Source: JAEUIE01 sp046350055 (GTDB lineage: Bacteria; Planctomycetota; Planctomycetia; Gemmatales; HRBIN36). Taken from it: a stretch of DNA of 64,000 nt. The number at the start of each line of letters is the position of its first letter. Within the stretch, counting starts at the first letter, position 1. The stretch is from the NCBI GenBank assembly GCA_046350055.1, contig JAXMBC010000001.1, positions 310,001-374,000 on the forward strand, in the 5' to 3' direction. A program made the position numbers and the translations under genes. Shown one piece after another: positions 25,424-34,275 of this stretch. The notes beneath the pieces were generated by a model. The model saw only the letters and a list, made by a program, of their open reading frames with translations, was not told where the DNA came from and did not search any database.

Positions 25424-25545
25424 CCTCATCTCACCTGGAGTCATCCAGGTCAGGAGTTAGCACCTGACGTACGACACGGGGATTACGTGTTGCACCGGTT
25501 GCTGTGGCGTCGCAGGGCCTGTCCCTCAGCCACTCTTGATGAGAT
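25424..25545 (-). promoter_or_regulatory. SAM-I (S-box) riboswitch
   Basis: Read on the minus strand, all S-box parts are in order: the P1 5' strand CTCATC, AAGAG, the P2 stem (GTGGC pairs GCCAC) with GAGGGA and GGCCC, the junction CAGCAACC, the P3 hairpin (ACACG/CGTGT), GGTGCTAACTCC, the P4 hairpin (CCTGG/CCAGG), and the P1 3' strand GATGAG. These match the SAM-I consensus core almost base for base. It lies between the topoisomerase gene and the ThrC-like gene. A weak GCAAAC/GTTTGC hairpin follows but has no T tract, so control of translation is likelier than termination. Confidence 0.95.
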
Positions 25546-25611
25546 ACCGCACCAGATTGTCAAAGATATCTACATCATAGCCTGCCCGTGCTGGATGGCA
25601 AGGGCTGTCGA

Positions 25612-28050
25612 TCAGTCAAACAAGCTGCCTTTGCTTTTCCCATTCTTCTCCGCCACGGGCAACTCATACTCTTCCCAGTTGACTAGCGCAATAGGTGCGG
25701 GAAGAGTTTTCGTGAAGCTCGATCGTTTCACTGCCTCGAAGCCTTTACCCGCCCGGCTGACCTGCTCCCGGCTGCCGTAGAAGTCCATGGTCTTGCCACC
25801 GCTGGTTTCAACACTGAGCATGTCATTCTGATTGCGAATCAGGGCACCACCCAGCACATTATCCTTGTCATCCAGCTTGATACCCATCACTCCCTTACCT
25901 ACGCCGGAGAGCACCGGGATATCGGAAATGGGGAAGTGAATCACACGTCCTTCGATGGTGCAGAGGATAATGCTCTTGTACTCAGGGAGTGCGACTGTGA
26001 CCAAGACCACCTTATCCCCTTCGTTCAGTCTGACGAACATGCGGCCCTTTACTGTGCTGGCTTCGCGATAGGGAGCATACGGTGTTCGTAACACCTGTCC
26101 GTACGCTGTAGCTGCCAGCAGATACGGGCCGGCGGGGTCGCCCTTGGCTGGCCTGGTCTCAGCAGGAATGAAGCGTGGGTCGGCTGTGCTGGCGCCGAGG
26201 ATCTTGGCCCCATCGTTCAGCCGGAAGAACTTGGCAATAGGTTCACCATAGCCTGCACTGGCGGGAACTTCGTTGATCCGCATGGTGTAAGCGATGCCAT
26301 CATCAGAGTAGAAGACAGCATGATCGTGGGTACTACCCGGAACCACGGCAATGACGCTATCCCCTTCGCGAACACGGGTGCCTTCCACCGAAGCAAGACG
26401 ACCGACTCGCTTGATCCAGCCATCCTTGGTGACAACCACATTCGTATTCTCGCGAACGATGTAGGCTTCCGGATCGAACTCAGGCATCTCCTCTTCACTG
26501 ACAATGCGGGTTCGTCGGCGAGCGGATTCGCCGTGCTTTTCAGCTACTTCTTCAAGCTCATTCCGCACGACTCCCCAGAGCTTTTTCTCTGACTTCAAGA
26601 GAGCTTCGATGCGTTCTGCTTCCTCCTTCTTCTCCCGCAGTTCTTCGAGGATCTTCTTGATCTCCAGTCGGGCGATCTTGTAGAGCAGCAACTCCAGAAT
26701 GGCATCCGCCTGGATGGCATCCAGCTTCAGCACGCTGATGAGCTTCTCTGCAGCATCAGCTTTGCCCTGGCTTGTTTTGATCAGTTCCAAAGCTTTATCG
26801 AGTGCATTAAAGACGATGCGGAAGCCTTCCAGGATGTGAATGCGAGCACGCAGCTGTTCGAGCAGATACTCATATCGGCGTCTGACCGTCAGAAAGCGGA
26901 AGTCGAGGAAGTGCCTGAGTATTTCCGGCAACGAGGCCCGGGCCGGCCGCATCATCATCAGGCTGCTTTCTTCGCTGACTTCCTCCTGCGCTTTGCCCTT
27001 CTCCTTCTTACGTTTCTTTTCTGTTTCCAGTTGTGGAGAGCTTGGTACCAGGCAGGTCATGTTGTAGGCGAACGACGTCTGCAGGTCAGTGTGCTTGAAG
27101 AGGTAAGCCATCACCGTTTCCGGGTCCGCATCGGGCTTGATTTCCAGGGCGATGCGCAGACCATCCTTGTCATTCGATTCATTCACCACATTGACAAGTT
27201 GCGGAATGTTGCGGTTGGCGATGAGATCGCCGATTTTCTCTTCCAGCGATCCTTTGTTCACACCGTAAGGAATGCTGGTGACGATGATCTTTCGCTTCTT
27301 GCCCTCTTCCAGCTTCCACTCGGCCTGGATCTTGATGCTGCCCTGCCCTTCTTCATAAATGGTGCGGAGGGTCTTGCGGTCAGCCAGCACTTTACCGCCC
27401 AAGGGAAAGTCGGGGCCTTTCAGTTTGTCGAGGAGTACGGCTGTGGTTGCATCAGGCTCATCGATGAGTTGCACACAGGCAGCAATGACATCTTTCAAAT
27501 TGTGGGGCGGGATGTTAGTGGCCATGCCGACGGCGATGCCGGTGGAACCGTTGACAAGAATGTGGGGGAAGCGGGCAGGCAGAACAGTAGGTTCTTGTCT
27601 GTTGCCATCGTAGTTGGGCTTCATGTCCACGGTCTTTTGCCGCAGTTCGACCATCAGCTCTTCAGCAATAGGCCGCAGCTTGCATTCGGTGTACCGGCTG
27701 GCAGCAGCTTCGTAGCCTTCGACAGAGCCGAAGTTGCCTTCACCCTGCACCAGCGGATAGCGAAGCACCCAGTCCTGGGTCATGCGGACGAGGGCATCGT
27801 AGATAGCCATGTCGCCATGCGGGTGGTAGTTGCCCATCACCTCTCCACACACCTTGGCACACTTGAGTGGCTTTTCGGTGGAGTAGAGGTGCAGATCGTG
27901 AAACATGGCGTAGAGGATGCGCCGCTGAACAGGCTTGAGGCCATCGCGCACATCAGGTAACGCCCGGTTGGTGATGACCGAGAGAGCGTAGTTGAGATAA
28001 CGGCGGCGAGTTTCATCCGTGATGGCGACGGTATCGATACGTTCGAGCAT
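25612..28050 (-). CDS. Type IIA DNA topoisomerase, subunit A (GyrA/ParC)
   Basis: An 812-residue protein. It starts with the GyrA/ParC core LNYALSVITNRALPDVRDGL. The catalytic tyrosine is in EAAASRYTECKLRPI. A six-blade-like C-terminal domain has repeats such as VVTKDGWIKRVG and MFVRLNEGDKVVL. I see no canonical GyrA box (QRRGGKG) that wraps DNA for negative supercoiling, so a decatenating topo IV-like role (parC) is plausible, but the partner subunit is not in the window. An internal charged insert (TEKKRKKEKGK) interrupts the central domain. It follows gltX on the minus strand. Confidence 0.93.
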   Translation of the reverse strand: MLERIDTVAITDETRRRYLNYALSVITNRALPDVRDGLKPVQRRILYAMFHDLHLYSTEKPLKCAKVCGEVMGNYHPHGDMAIYDALVRMTQDWVLRYPLVQGEGNFGSVEGYEAAASRYTECKLRPIAEELMVELRQKTVDMKPNYDGNRQEPTVLPARFPHILVNGSTGIAVGMATNIPPHNLKDVIAACVQLIDEPDATTAVLLDKLKGPDFPLGGKVLADRKTLRTIYEEGQGSIKIQAEWKLEEGKKRKIIVTSIPYGVNKGSLEEKIGDLIANRNIPQLVNVVNESNDKDGLRIALEIKPDADPETVMAYLFKHTDLQTSFAYNMTCLVPSSPQLETEKKRKKEKGKAQEEVSEESSLMMMRPARASLPEILRHFLDFRFLTVRRRYEYLLEQLRARIHILEGFRIVFNALDKALELIKTSQGKADAAEKLISVLKLDAIQADAILELLLYKIARLEIKKILEELREKKEEAERIEALLKSEKKLWGVVRNELEEVAEKHGESARRRTRIVSEEEMPEFDPEAYIVRENTNVVVTKDGWIKRVGRLASVEGTRVREGDSVIAVVPGSTHDHAVFYSDDGIAYTMRINEVPASAGYGEPIAKFFRLNDGAKILGASTADPRFIPAETRPAKGDPAGPYLLAATAYGQVLRTPYAPYREASTVKGRMFVRLNEGDKVVLVTVALPEYKSIILCTIEGRVIHFPISDIPVLSGVGKGVMGIKLDDKDNVLGGALIRNQNDMLSVETSGGKTMDFYGSREQVSRAGKGFEAVKRSSFTKTLPAPIALVNWEEYELPVAEKNGKSKGSLFD

Positions 28051-28105
28051 TCGTTAGTCCTGAGTCTTGGTCTGTTCCCCCTCTCCCAAACGAGAAAGGG
28101 GAGAC

Positions 28106-29668
28106 TTACATTGCCAGTGCCTTCTCAATGCGTTTGATCACCTCGTTCTTCCCCAGTATATGCAGGCAGTCGAACAGTCCCGGACCAACGGGGACACCCG
28201 TGGTGGCCACGCGCAGGGCATGGTTCATGTCAGCCAGTTTCAGCCCCCTGGCTTCGCAGAACTGGTGCAGCGCCTGTTCCAGTGCTGCTTTGTCGAAGGT
28301 CGGCAAGCCCTGCATGACACCAGCAAACTCTTTGAGCAGCGCGGGAATTCCTTCCTTTTTCACTCGCTTACTCAGTGCTGCCTGATCGTACTCAGGTTCC
28401 TTGAAGAAGAAGGCACCGTAGGTCATCACATCAGAGAAGAGCTTGAGCCGGTCGCCGCAGGCTTCGATGACCTGGGTGAGCTTGGCACGCTGGTCTGCTG
28501 TCACAGTATCGGCGAAAATGCCTGCCTTCTGCAGATAGGGAATGGCCCCGGCTACTTTCTCTTCCAGCGGCAGCAGCTTCATGTACTCACTGGCGAGCCA
28601 GAAGAGCTTGTCCTGATCGAAGTTGCCGGGGGCATTGTTCACGCGGTCGAGGCCGAAGTGGGCAAGCATTTCGGGCAGAGGGATGAACTCGGTCTTGTCG
28701 TCGAGTGACCAGCCGAGCCGACCCAAGTAGTTGACCAGAGCTGCAGGCAGATAGCCCAGTTCACGGTAGTAGGCGACGGTGGCAATGTTGAGATCGGTAC
28801 GGGCTTTGATTTGCTCATCGCTCCAACCCAGACTCTTGAGCTTGGCCAGTTCGTCCTTAGTGAGTGGCGGGAGCTTGCGTTTGCTCATTTTGTCGCCCTT
28901 GTAATTGACGACTGGAACGTGAGCAAACTGTGGCACCGGTGCACCCAGCGCCTGATACGCCAGAACCTGCACGGGGGTGTTGGAAAGGTGCTCCGCCGCC
29001 CGAATCACATGGGTGATCTCCATGGCCACATCATCCACCACGGTGGCAAAGTTGTAGAGTGCCCGACACGTACCATCGGGATCAGGGGCACGCAGAATGA
29101 CGGGGTCGCCGATGAGATCGGTCTGGAATTCCACCCGGCCACGGATGAGATCATCAATCACAACCGTAGTACCCAGCGGTACCTTGAGACGCAATGCCTT
29201 GGGCGTTGCCTGGTACTGTTTCACTTGTTCAGCAGCGGAGAGATCACGGTTAGGCCCACGGTGGACATAAGCTTTCTTGGCAGCCTCAGCAGCTTTGCGG
29301 GCAGTGTCAAGTTCTTCCTTGGTCATCAGGTCAGGGTAGGCCAGCCCGGCATGGAGCAACTTCATCGCAGCTTCGACATAGAGATGGTTCCGCTGCGACT
29401 GGAAGTACGGAGCATGCGGTCCGGTGCTCGACTTGCCATCGAGCGTCGGACCTTCGTCCCAATTCAGACCGAGCCAGCGAAAGCCGTCCAGAATGGGAAG
29501 TAATGCTTCGGCCTGGTTCCGGTCGCTGTCGGTATCATCGATACGGAGGATGAACTGGCCACCATGACGACGGGTGAAGAGCCAGTTGAAGAGAGCGGTA
29601 CGCACACCACCAATGTGGAGATAGCCGGTGGGGCTGGGAGCGAAACGGGTACGAATAGGCTTGGTCAT
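28106..29668 (-). CDS. gltX: Glutamyl-tRNA synthetase
   Basis: A 520-residue class I synthetase. The HIGH-type motif is PSPTGYLHIGG (about 11-21) and the KMSKS motif is KMSKRKL. The catalytic-domain order and the C-terminal anticodon-binding helical part match bacterial GltX. It charges tRNA-Glu, and in organisms without GlnRS also tRNA-Gln; the window cannot tell which. The N-terminus is clear (MTKPIRTRFAPSPTG). The gene is divergent from prmC with a 155-base gap that shows no obvious operator. Confidence 0.96.
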   Translation of the reverse strand: MTKPIRTRFAPSPTGYLHIGGVRTALFNWLFTRRHGGQFILRIDDTDSDRNQAEALLPILDGFRWLGLNWDEGPTLDGKSSTGPHAPYFQSQRNHLYVEAAMKLLHAGLAYPDLMTKEELDTARKAAEAAKKAYVHRGPNRDLSAAEQVKQYQATPKALRLKVPLGTTVVIDDLIRGRVEFQTDLIGDPVILRAPDPDGTCRALYNFATVVDDVAMEITHVIRAAEHLSNTPVQVLAYQALGAPVPQFAHVPVVNYKGDKMSKRKLPPLTKDELAKLKSLGWSDEQIKARTDLNIATVAYYRELGYLPAALVNYLGRLGWSLDDKTEFIPLPEMLAHFGLDRVNNAPGNFDQDKLFWLASEYMKLLPLEEKVAGAIPYLQKAGIFADTVTADQRAKLTQVIEACGDRLKLFSDVMTYGAFFFKEPEYDQAALSKRVKKEGIPALLKEFAGVMQGLPTFDKAALEQALHQFCEARGLKLADMNHALRVATTGVPVGPGLFDCLHILGKNEVIKRIEKALAM

Positions 29669-29823
29669 CGGGCCATTCTATGAAAGAGGGGTAACGTGGC
29701 GGTACGTCAAGAATACAACCAGCCCACTTTACCTGCTGTCCACTACTCTCTGCTGTACCGCTCTGTAGCCTAGCAACTGAGTGCCAAGCAGGCACGGAGG
29801 CATCTTCAAGCAAAGGCTCCCGG

Positions 29824-30693
29824 ATGAGCGCAGAACCCTGGACATTCGGACGACTACTGCAGTGGACTACCAACTTCCTCAAGGAGAAGCAGGCCGATAG
29901 TCCACGGCTTGATGCAGAAGTTCTTCTCGCCCATGTCGTCGGCTGCCAGCGCATTGGTCTCTACACCCGCTTTGAAGAGGTAGCCAGCGATGACGTTCGC
30001 GCCAAGTACAAACAACTGGTCAAGCAGCGAGTTGATGGCTGTCCGGTAGCTTACCTGGTGGGGTATAAGGAGTTTTACAATCTGAAGTTCATCGTCTCGC
30101 CAGCAGTACTCATCCCTCGTCCGGAAACGGAACTGCTGGTGATGGAAGCCATCCGCCTGGCCAAGCCCCATACCAAGCCCCGCATTCTGGATGTAGGTAC
30201 CGGTAGCGGCGCCATCGCTCTGACACTGGCCAAACACTTGCCACACGCCGAGATAATCGCCTGCGACATCAGCCCTGATGCTCTCGCCATCGCACAGAAA
30301 AACGCCGAGCTTCTGGGTGTGTCGAACCGCGTGCAGTTCGTGCAAAGCGATCTGTTTGCTGGTATTCCAGCTCAACAGTTCGATTTCATCGTGTCCAATC
30401 CGCCCTATATCGCCACGAAGGTCGTCTCTGAACTGCCTGTCAATGTTCGCAATTATGAACCTAAACTGGCCCTGGACGGTGGTCCGCTCGGCACTGAAGT
30501 CATCGCCCGGCTGGCCAGTGCCGGCAAGCCCTTTCTCAGGCCTGCCGGCTATCTGTTGATGGAGATCGGCTACGATCAGGGCAAGACGGTGCCTGCATTG
30601 CTGGAAGCCGAGGGAGGCTATCAGGCTGTGACGGTTTTGCCGGATCCCGCAGGTTTGCCGAGACTGGTCATCGCCCAGCGCTCATCTTCGTAG
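29824..30693 (+). CDS. prmC: Peptide chain release factor N5-glutamine methyltransferase
   Basis: A 289-residue methyltransferase. The SAM loop is DVGTGSG (123-129), the family element is IPRPETE (97-103), and the substrate motif is NPPY (192-195). It methylates the glutamine of the GGQ motif in RF1 and RF2. In many bacteria it lies next to prfA; here a BON lipoprotein follows and prfA is not visible. The first 90 residues form the helical substrate-recognition domain, giving normal length. Confidence 0.95.
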   Translation: MSAEPWTFGRLLQWTTNFLKEKQADSPRLDAEVLLAHVVGCQRIGLYTRFEEVASDDVRAKYKQLVKQRVDGCPVAYLVGYKEFYNLKFIVSPAVLIPRPETELLVMEAIRLAKPHTKPRILDVGTGSGAIALTLAKHLPHAEIIACDISPDALAIAQKNAELLGVSNRVQFVQSDLFAGIPAQQFDFIVSNPPYIATKVVSELPVNVRNYEPKLALDGGPLGTEVIARLASAGKPFLRPAGYLLMEIGYDQGKTVPALLEAEGGYQAVTVLPDPAGLPRLVIAQRSSS

Positions 30694-30764
30694 TCAATTC
30701 TTCAAGTGACAGGCATACCCGGGCGATGAAGGCGATAGCCGATATCGTCTTCGTGGTATGCGAC

Positions 30765-31274
30765 ATGCGTTACATCATGCTTCTGAGTCTGGTTCTCGTT
30801 GTCGGCTGCTCCGATGTGGAAGCTGAGAAAGTCCGGCTGGTGGGAGAGAAGACGTACGACCGCGCAGCAGCTCTGGCTGTGCAAACCCTGGATGAACTGG
30901 GCAGGACGCTGCTCGATTCAACTGCTGCAACTCCCAAGCAAGATGTAGTGAGCAGGGTGCACTATCGCATTCAATGGGATCGCGACCTGCAGGACGCCAA
31001 GCTCCAGGTAGCATCAGAGGGGGAGACAATTGTGCTGCGGGGGCAGGTCACCTCAGACGAATACAAAGAGCGGGCCGGGTTACTGGCTGAACAAACCGCA
31101 GGAGTCAGCCAGGTGAAGAATGACATTGAGGTAGTGAAACCGGCCGGAGACGATACTACGCCGCAGAAGAAGCCAGCCACTCCGCAACTACCCAGCGCTC
31201 CCCCGCGTGAGTCAGTGCCGCCAGAGCTTCCCCGGCAGTCATCCAGTGCAGCTGATGATCAGGCTCGCCAATAA
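30765..31274 (+). CDS. BON-domain lipoprotein
   Basis: A 169-residue protein when started at MRYIMLLSLVLVVGCSD, which ends in a lipobox cysteine (LVVGC). A BON domain follows (DLQDAKLQVASEGETIVLRGQV, then AGVSQVKNDIEVV), then a Pro-rich tail of about 45 residues. BON domains often bind phospholipid surfaces. A start at 30726 would add 13 residues that do not suit a signal peptide. Its last 119 bases overlap the convergent nudix gene, an unusual length for two real genes. Confidence 0.75.
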   Translation: MRYIMLLSLVLVVGCSDVEAEKVRLVGEKTYDRAAALAVQTLDELGRTLLDSTAATPKQDVVSRVHYRIQWDRDLQDAKLQVASEGETIVLRGQVTSDEYKERAGLLAEQTAGVSQVKNDIEVVKPAGDDTTPQKKPATPQLPSAPPRESVPPELPRQSSSAADDQARQ

Positions 31275-31605
31275 GTCGTTCTTCCGTGGCCAGATGGGCC
31301 AGGTAGAAAGTGCACTGTTTCTGAAAGTGTTGCTGCTCAGGGATGCCAAATGCCAGTTGATCGGCACGAGCGAGTTGCCTGTCGATGACAATCTGCAACC
31401 CTACTTCCTCACGACATTCACGCCTGGCTGTCTCTTCCAGCGGTTCACCGGGATCCTGGCCCCCGCCGGGAAAACAGAAACCTCCAGTCGCCTTCACGAC
31501 GGCAATCCTCCCTTGATGATGAATCAGTACATAGGCACCGGGACGGAGAATGTAATTCACGCCGGGTTGTCTGTCGCCGAACACTGGAACGTTATCGCGA
31601 GTCAT
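31156..31605 (-). CDS. Nudix hydrolase
   Basis: A 149-residue protein with a complete Nudix box: GGGQDPGEPLEETARRECRE followed by EVGL, matching G-x5-E-x7-R-E-U-x-E-E-x-G-U. It should hydrolyse nucleoside-diphosphate-linked compounds such as oxidised nucleotides or nucleotide sugars, metal-dependently. Its start overlaps the ada stop by 14 bases, so the two are cotranscribed (ada first). That pairing, a DNA alkyl repair regulator with a possible nucleotide-cleaning enzyme, is suggestive of genome protection. The 3' end overlaps the BON gene antisense. Confidence 0.9.
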   Translation of the reverse strand: MTRDNVPVFGDRQPGVNYILRPGAYVLIHHQGRIAVVKATGGFCFPGGGQDPGEPLEETARRECREEVGLQIVIDRQLARADQLAFGIPEQQHFQKQCTFYLAHLATEERLIGEPDHQLHWMTAGEALAALTHAGERWVVAEWLASSAA

Positions 31606-32656
31606 TCACTTTGTTTAGCAAAGCACCTTCGAGTTGCAAGAGATATTCCTTGCGCCGCAGACCGCCACCATAGCCACCCAGTTGACCGTTCTTATTGACC
31701 ACGCGATGGCAGGGGATGACGATCGCGATACGATTTTTGCCATTGGCTGTGCCCACCGCTCGAACAGCCTTCGGTGAGCCGACCGCCCTGGCCATGTCTT
31801 CATAAGAGCGAGTTTGCCCGTAAGGTATGGTGAGGAGCTGTTTCCACACATCCTGCTGGAACGGCGTGCCGGGGTAGGTCAACTTGACACGAAACTGCCG
31901 GAGCTTGCCGGCAAAGTAGCTCGTTACTTCCTCTTTCAATTGCTGCAGGTGATCGTTCATACCTGGTAAGAGCGGCTGGGAAAATCGTTGTTTCAGCGTT
32001 TTGAACTGGGTCTCGAGCATGCGGCGATCGGTGAATTCCAGCAGGCACACACCGTGACCATTCGCCCCGGCTACCAGTGGTCCCAACGGGCTGTTCAGCC
32101 AGGTGAGATGAATGCAATCCTGCGTCTTGCTTTTGCCCGGCGCCCTGTCGAAGTGCTTTTCAAAGGCATCACGGAAACCGCTATGTGAGGAGTAGCCACT
32201 GGCGAACACAGCATCGTCGATGGTGGCGCCGTTGCGAATGGTATGCAGCGCTCCGGTCAGTCGCCGGGCACGTGCATAAGCCTGAAACGTCATCTGGTAT
32301 TCCTTTTTGAAGTAACGACGCACCGTGGCCGGATCGACACCCCGCTTCTTGAGACCATACTCGGTAATGCGCTTCTCCGGATCTGCTTCGATTTCCGCGA
32401 GCAGCCTGACAGCCCACTCGGGTTGTTCACTCAGGGCCATGGGCTTGCAGCGTTTGCAGGGCCGGTAACCGGCAAAGAGGGCTTCCCTGGAACTGGCAAA
32501 ATACTGGATATTCTTTGGCAGCGCAGGTCGCGCAGGACAGGTCGGCCGGCAGAAGATGCCTGTCGTGCGAATGCCAAGGTAGAAGATGCCATTGTAGGCA
32601 GCATCGCGGGTGCGATGGGCACGCTGCATTTCAGCTAAGGGTGGCAAAGCGTTCAT
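31592..32656 (-). CDS. ada: Ada: bifunctional O6-alkylguanine methyltransferase and transcriptional regulator
   Basis: A 354-residue protein with the complete Ada layout. The N-terminal zinc methyl-acceptor domain has Cys36, Cys40, Cys67 and Cys70, matching E. coli Cys38, 42, 69 and 72. An AraC-type helix-turn-helix follows (TVRRYFKKEYQMTFQAYARAR). The C-terminal alkyltransferase carries the active site PCHRV. It repairs O6-methylguanine and methylphosphotriesters and activates repair genes when methylated. I used the inner ATG (MNALPPLAEM). The nudix gene overlaps its 3' end. Confidence 0.95.
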   Translation of the reverse strand: MNALPPLAEMQRAHRTRDAAYNGIFYLGIRTTGIFCRPTCPARPALPKNIQYFASSREALFAGYRPCKRCKPMALSEQPEWAVRLLAEIEADPEKRITEYGLKKRGVDPATVRRYFKKEYQMTFQAYARARRLTGALHTIRNGATIDDAVFASGYSSHSGFRDAFEKHFDRAPGKSKTQDCIHLTWLNSPLGPLVAGANGHGVCLLEFTDRRMLETQFKTLKQRFSQPLLPGMNDHLQQLKEEVTSYFAGKLRQFRVKLTYPGTPFQQDVWKQLLTIPYGQTRSYEDMARAVGSPKAVRAVGTANGKNRIAIVIPCHRVVNKNGQLGGYGGGLRRKEYLLQLEGALLNKVNDSR

Positions 32657-32718
32657 GCAGGCATGGTAATCCGCTAGCCAAACTGCCGCCACCGAGAATC
32701 AGGCGCGGCAATCGGAAT

Positions 32719-33213
32719 CTATTTTACCTCCACCGGTTTATCGAAGAAGATGTAGTCGGTGTCCACCATCGTCCCACCACATTGCGTAACCAGCAGCGCG
32801 ATCTGGCCACGGTGGTACCAGGCATGACCGTTCACCTGGGTAAGCAAGCCTTCGAGATTCCATCGATAGCGTTTGTTATCCGCAGCACTGTATTCGATGG
32901 GTCCTGCAAGCTGGGTATCATCCAGGGTGGCAAGGTAATCCACCCAGTCAGCCTCGGTTTTGGCAACGAGGGCAGGCAGATCGCTGAGCTTGGAGCCTTG
33001 GGGAAAGATGTTAGGCAATTCTGGAAACTTCCCGAGGCGATAGAGCCAGCGCTGGCGGGCAGCCACGAGATGTGCCATCTTGTCTACAGCCTTCTGAAAG
33101 GCTGGGTCGCTCCGCTTATCCTCTGGCACGGATTCCAGCATACCCAGACATTTCGCGTTGGAGTCCCGCTCATGATCATACCAGCGGCGGAAACGTTCAA
33201 TCATGGTTTTCAT
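32719..33213 (-). CDS. DinB-superfamily protein
   Basis: A 164-residue protein, start chosen at the ATG with a GAGG ribosome site 7 bases upstream. Longer readings lie inside the preceding membrane-protein gene. A DinB-type His pair is visible in the motif NGHAWYHRGQI, the usual last helix, plus an earlier HLVAARQRWLYRL helix with His. Metal-dependent chemistry is expected, the substrate unknown. It overlaps the preceding membrane-protein gene by 17 bases and lies upstream of ada on the same strand. Confidence 0.8.
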   Translation of the reverse strand: MKTMIERFRRWYDHERDSNAKCLGMLESVPEDKRSDPAFQKAVDKMAHLVAARQRWLYRLGKFPELPNIFPQGSKLSDLPALVAKTEADWVDYLATLDDTQLAGPIEYSAADNKRYRWNLEGLLTQVNGHAWYHRGQIALLVTQCGGTMVDTDYIFFDKPVEVK

Positions 33214-33853
33214 GTGTACCTCGATTCCAGTAGACCACCGCGCTGAGCAGAAAGCCCAGCACGAAGAAAAGGGATCTGCCGATGCCGCAAACCAGTGACC
33301 AGGGAGGCGGCACCGTGAACGAGAGGACGCCCAGGAGCGGAAAGCCGATGGCAGTGGAGATGCCAATCAAGCGAGCCAGCGCGGTATCCCGCGGGTAGGT
33401 GATTCCCAGGATGATGACAGCGAAGTAGGCCACCATGAACTTCACCGCACTCAGAATGTACTGAAGACTGATCTGCCCGTCGCTCGGCAACTGATTCAAC
33501 TCCACGGTCTGGAGCATGGCCAGGATGTGGAAGTTCTCTGCAGCATCCAACAGACTTACCAGAAAGAGAAAGACGAGCATGGTGGCGAGAAGCCAGTGAT
33601 GTGCTTTGTTCTGCCGTTCAACAGCATACCAGAGGAAGAACCCGGTGTAGGCCAGTAGAAAGAAGTTATCGAGTGTGAATAGTACCCGGAGTGTGGCGGC
33701 CTGGCTTTTCAGCTTCTCCGCATACTCTTTCACCGGATGGAGCGTTTCGAAATACTCCTGGCTGACGCCGTTACTGAAGGAGATTGTCGCCATCGCCAGG
33801 GCCAGCAAGCCGGCAAGGAGTCCGAAAAGAGCGACCATACGTTCGGTGCGCAT
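33197..33853 (-). CDS. Hypothetical multi-pass membrane protein
   Basis: A 218-residue protein starting MRTERMVALFGLLAGLLALAM after a GGAAGGAAA ribosome site. At least five hydrophobic segments are visible: the N-terminal one, LFTLDNFFLLAYTGFFLWY, LLATMLVFLFLVSLLD, FMVAYFAVIILGI and SLFFVLGFLLSAVVYW. No motif identifies a family. It overlaps the thioesterase stop by one base and the DinB start by 17 bases, so it is translationally coupled in the operon acylase, thioesterase, this gene, DinB. The function is unknown. Confidence 0.7.
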   Translation of the reverse strand: MRTERMVALFGLLAGLLALAMATISFSNGVSQEYFETLHPVKEYAEKLKSQAATLRVLFTLDNFFLLAYTGFFLWYAVERQNKAHHWLLATMLVFLFLVSLLDAAENFHILAMLQTVELNQLPSDGQISLQYILSAVKFMVAYFAVIILGITYPRDTALARLIGISTAIGFPLLGVLSFTVPPPWSLVCGIGRSLFFVLGFLLSAVVYWNRGTHENHD

Positions 33854-34275
33854 CAGTTCTTTCCTTCCAGATTTACTTTGACGATTGTGCCCTGGGCCGT
33901 GGCACAGAGTTTCTCCACACCATCCTTGCTGACGTAAATATCGGCCCGGCAAACGGCCTGTGTCTTGCCAGCATGCAACACCGAGCCTTGCGCCAGAAGA
34001 AACTCGCCCACCGCGGGCCGCATGAAGTTGACTTTGTACTCCGATGAGACGATAGCCATTTGTAAAACGCTGCCGCCAGCAAAAGAAAGCGCATTATCAG
34101 CTGCGTAGCCCAGCACACCACCGTGAACAAAACCATATTGCTGCAACAGGTCGGGGGTAATAGGTATCTTCAGCGTCACTTCGCCTATGGCGAAATGCAG
34201 CATCTCGGTCTTCAGCAAGCGACTGAATGGCTGGTCATTCAAAATCTTCTGCCCCATGGCCAGCATGTCGCTCAT
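33853..34275 (-). CDS. PaaI-family hotdog-fold thioesterase
   Basis: A 140-residue hotdog protein with the family's catalytic-helix motif QQYGFVHGGVLGYAADNAL (Gly-Phe-Val-His-Gly-Gly). A later strand SEYKVNFMRPAVGEF is also characteristic. It should hydrolyse acyl-CoA thioesters in the cytoplasm; the acid released cannot be told. Its ATG overlaps the stop of the acylase gene by 4 bases. Confidence 0.85.
   Translation of the reverse strand: MSDMLAMGQKILNDQPFSRLLKTEMLHFAIGEVTLKIPITPDLLQQYGFVHGGVLGYAADNALSFAGGSVLQMAIVSSEYKVNFMRPAVGEFLLAQGSVLHAGKTQAVCRADIYVSKDGVEKLCATAQGTIVKVNLEGKN

Noticed and set aside
28051..28105. A GGGGA/TCCCC type hairpin between gltX and the topoisomerase gene as a terminator
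   Set aside because: It is imperfect, with bulged bases and no T tract. Too weak to list.
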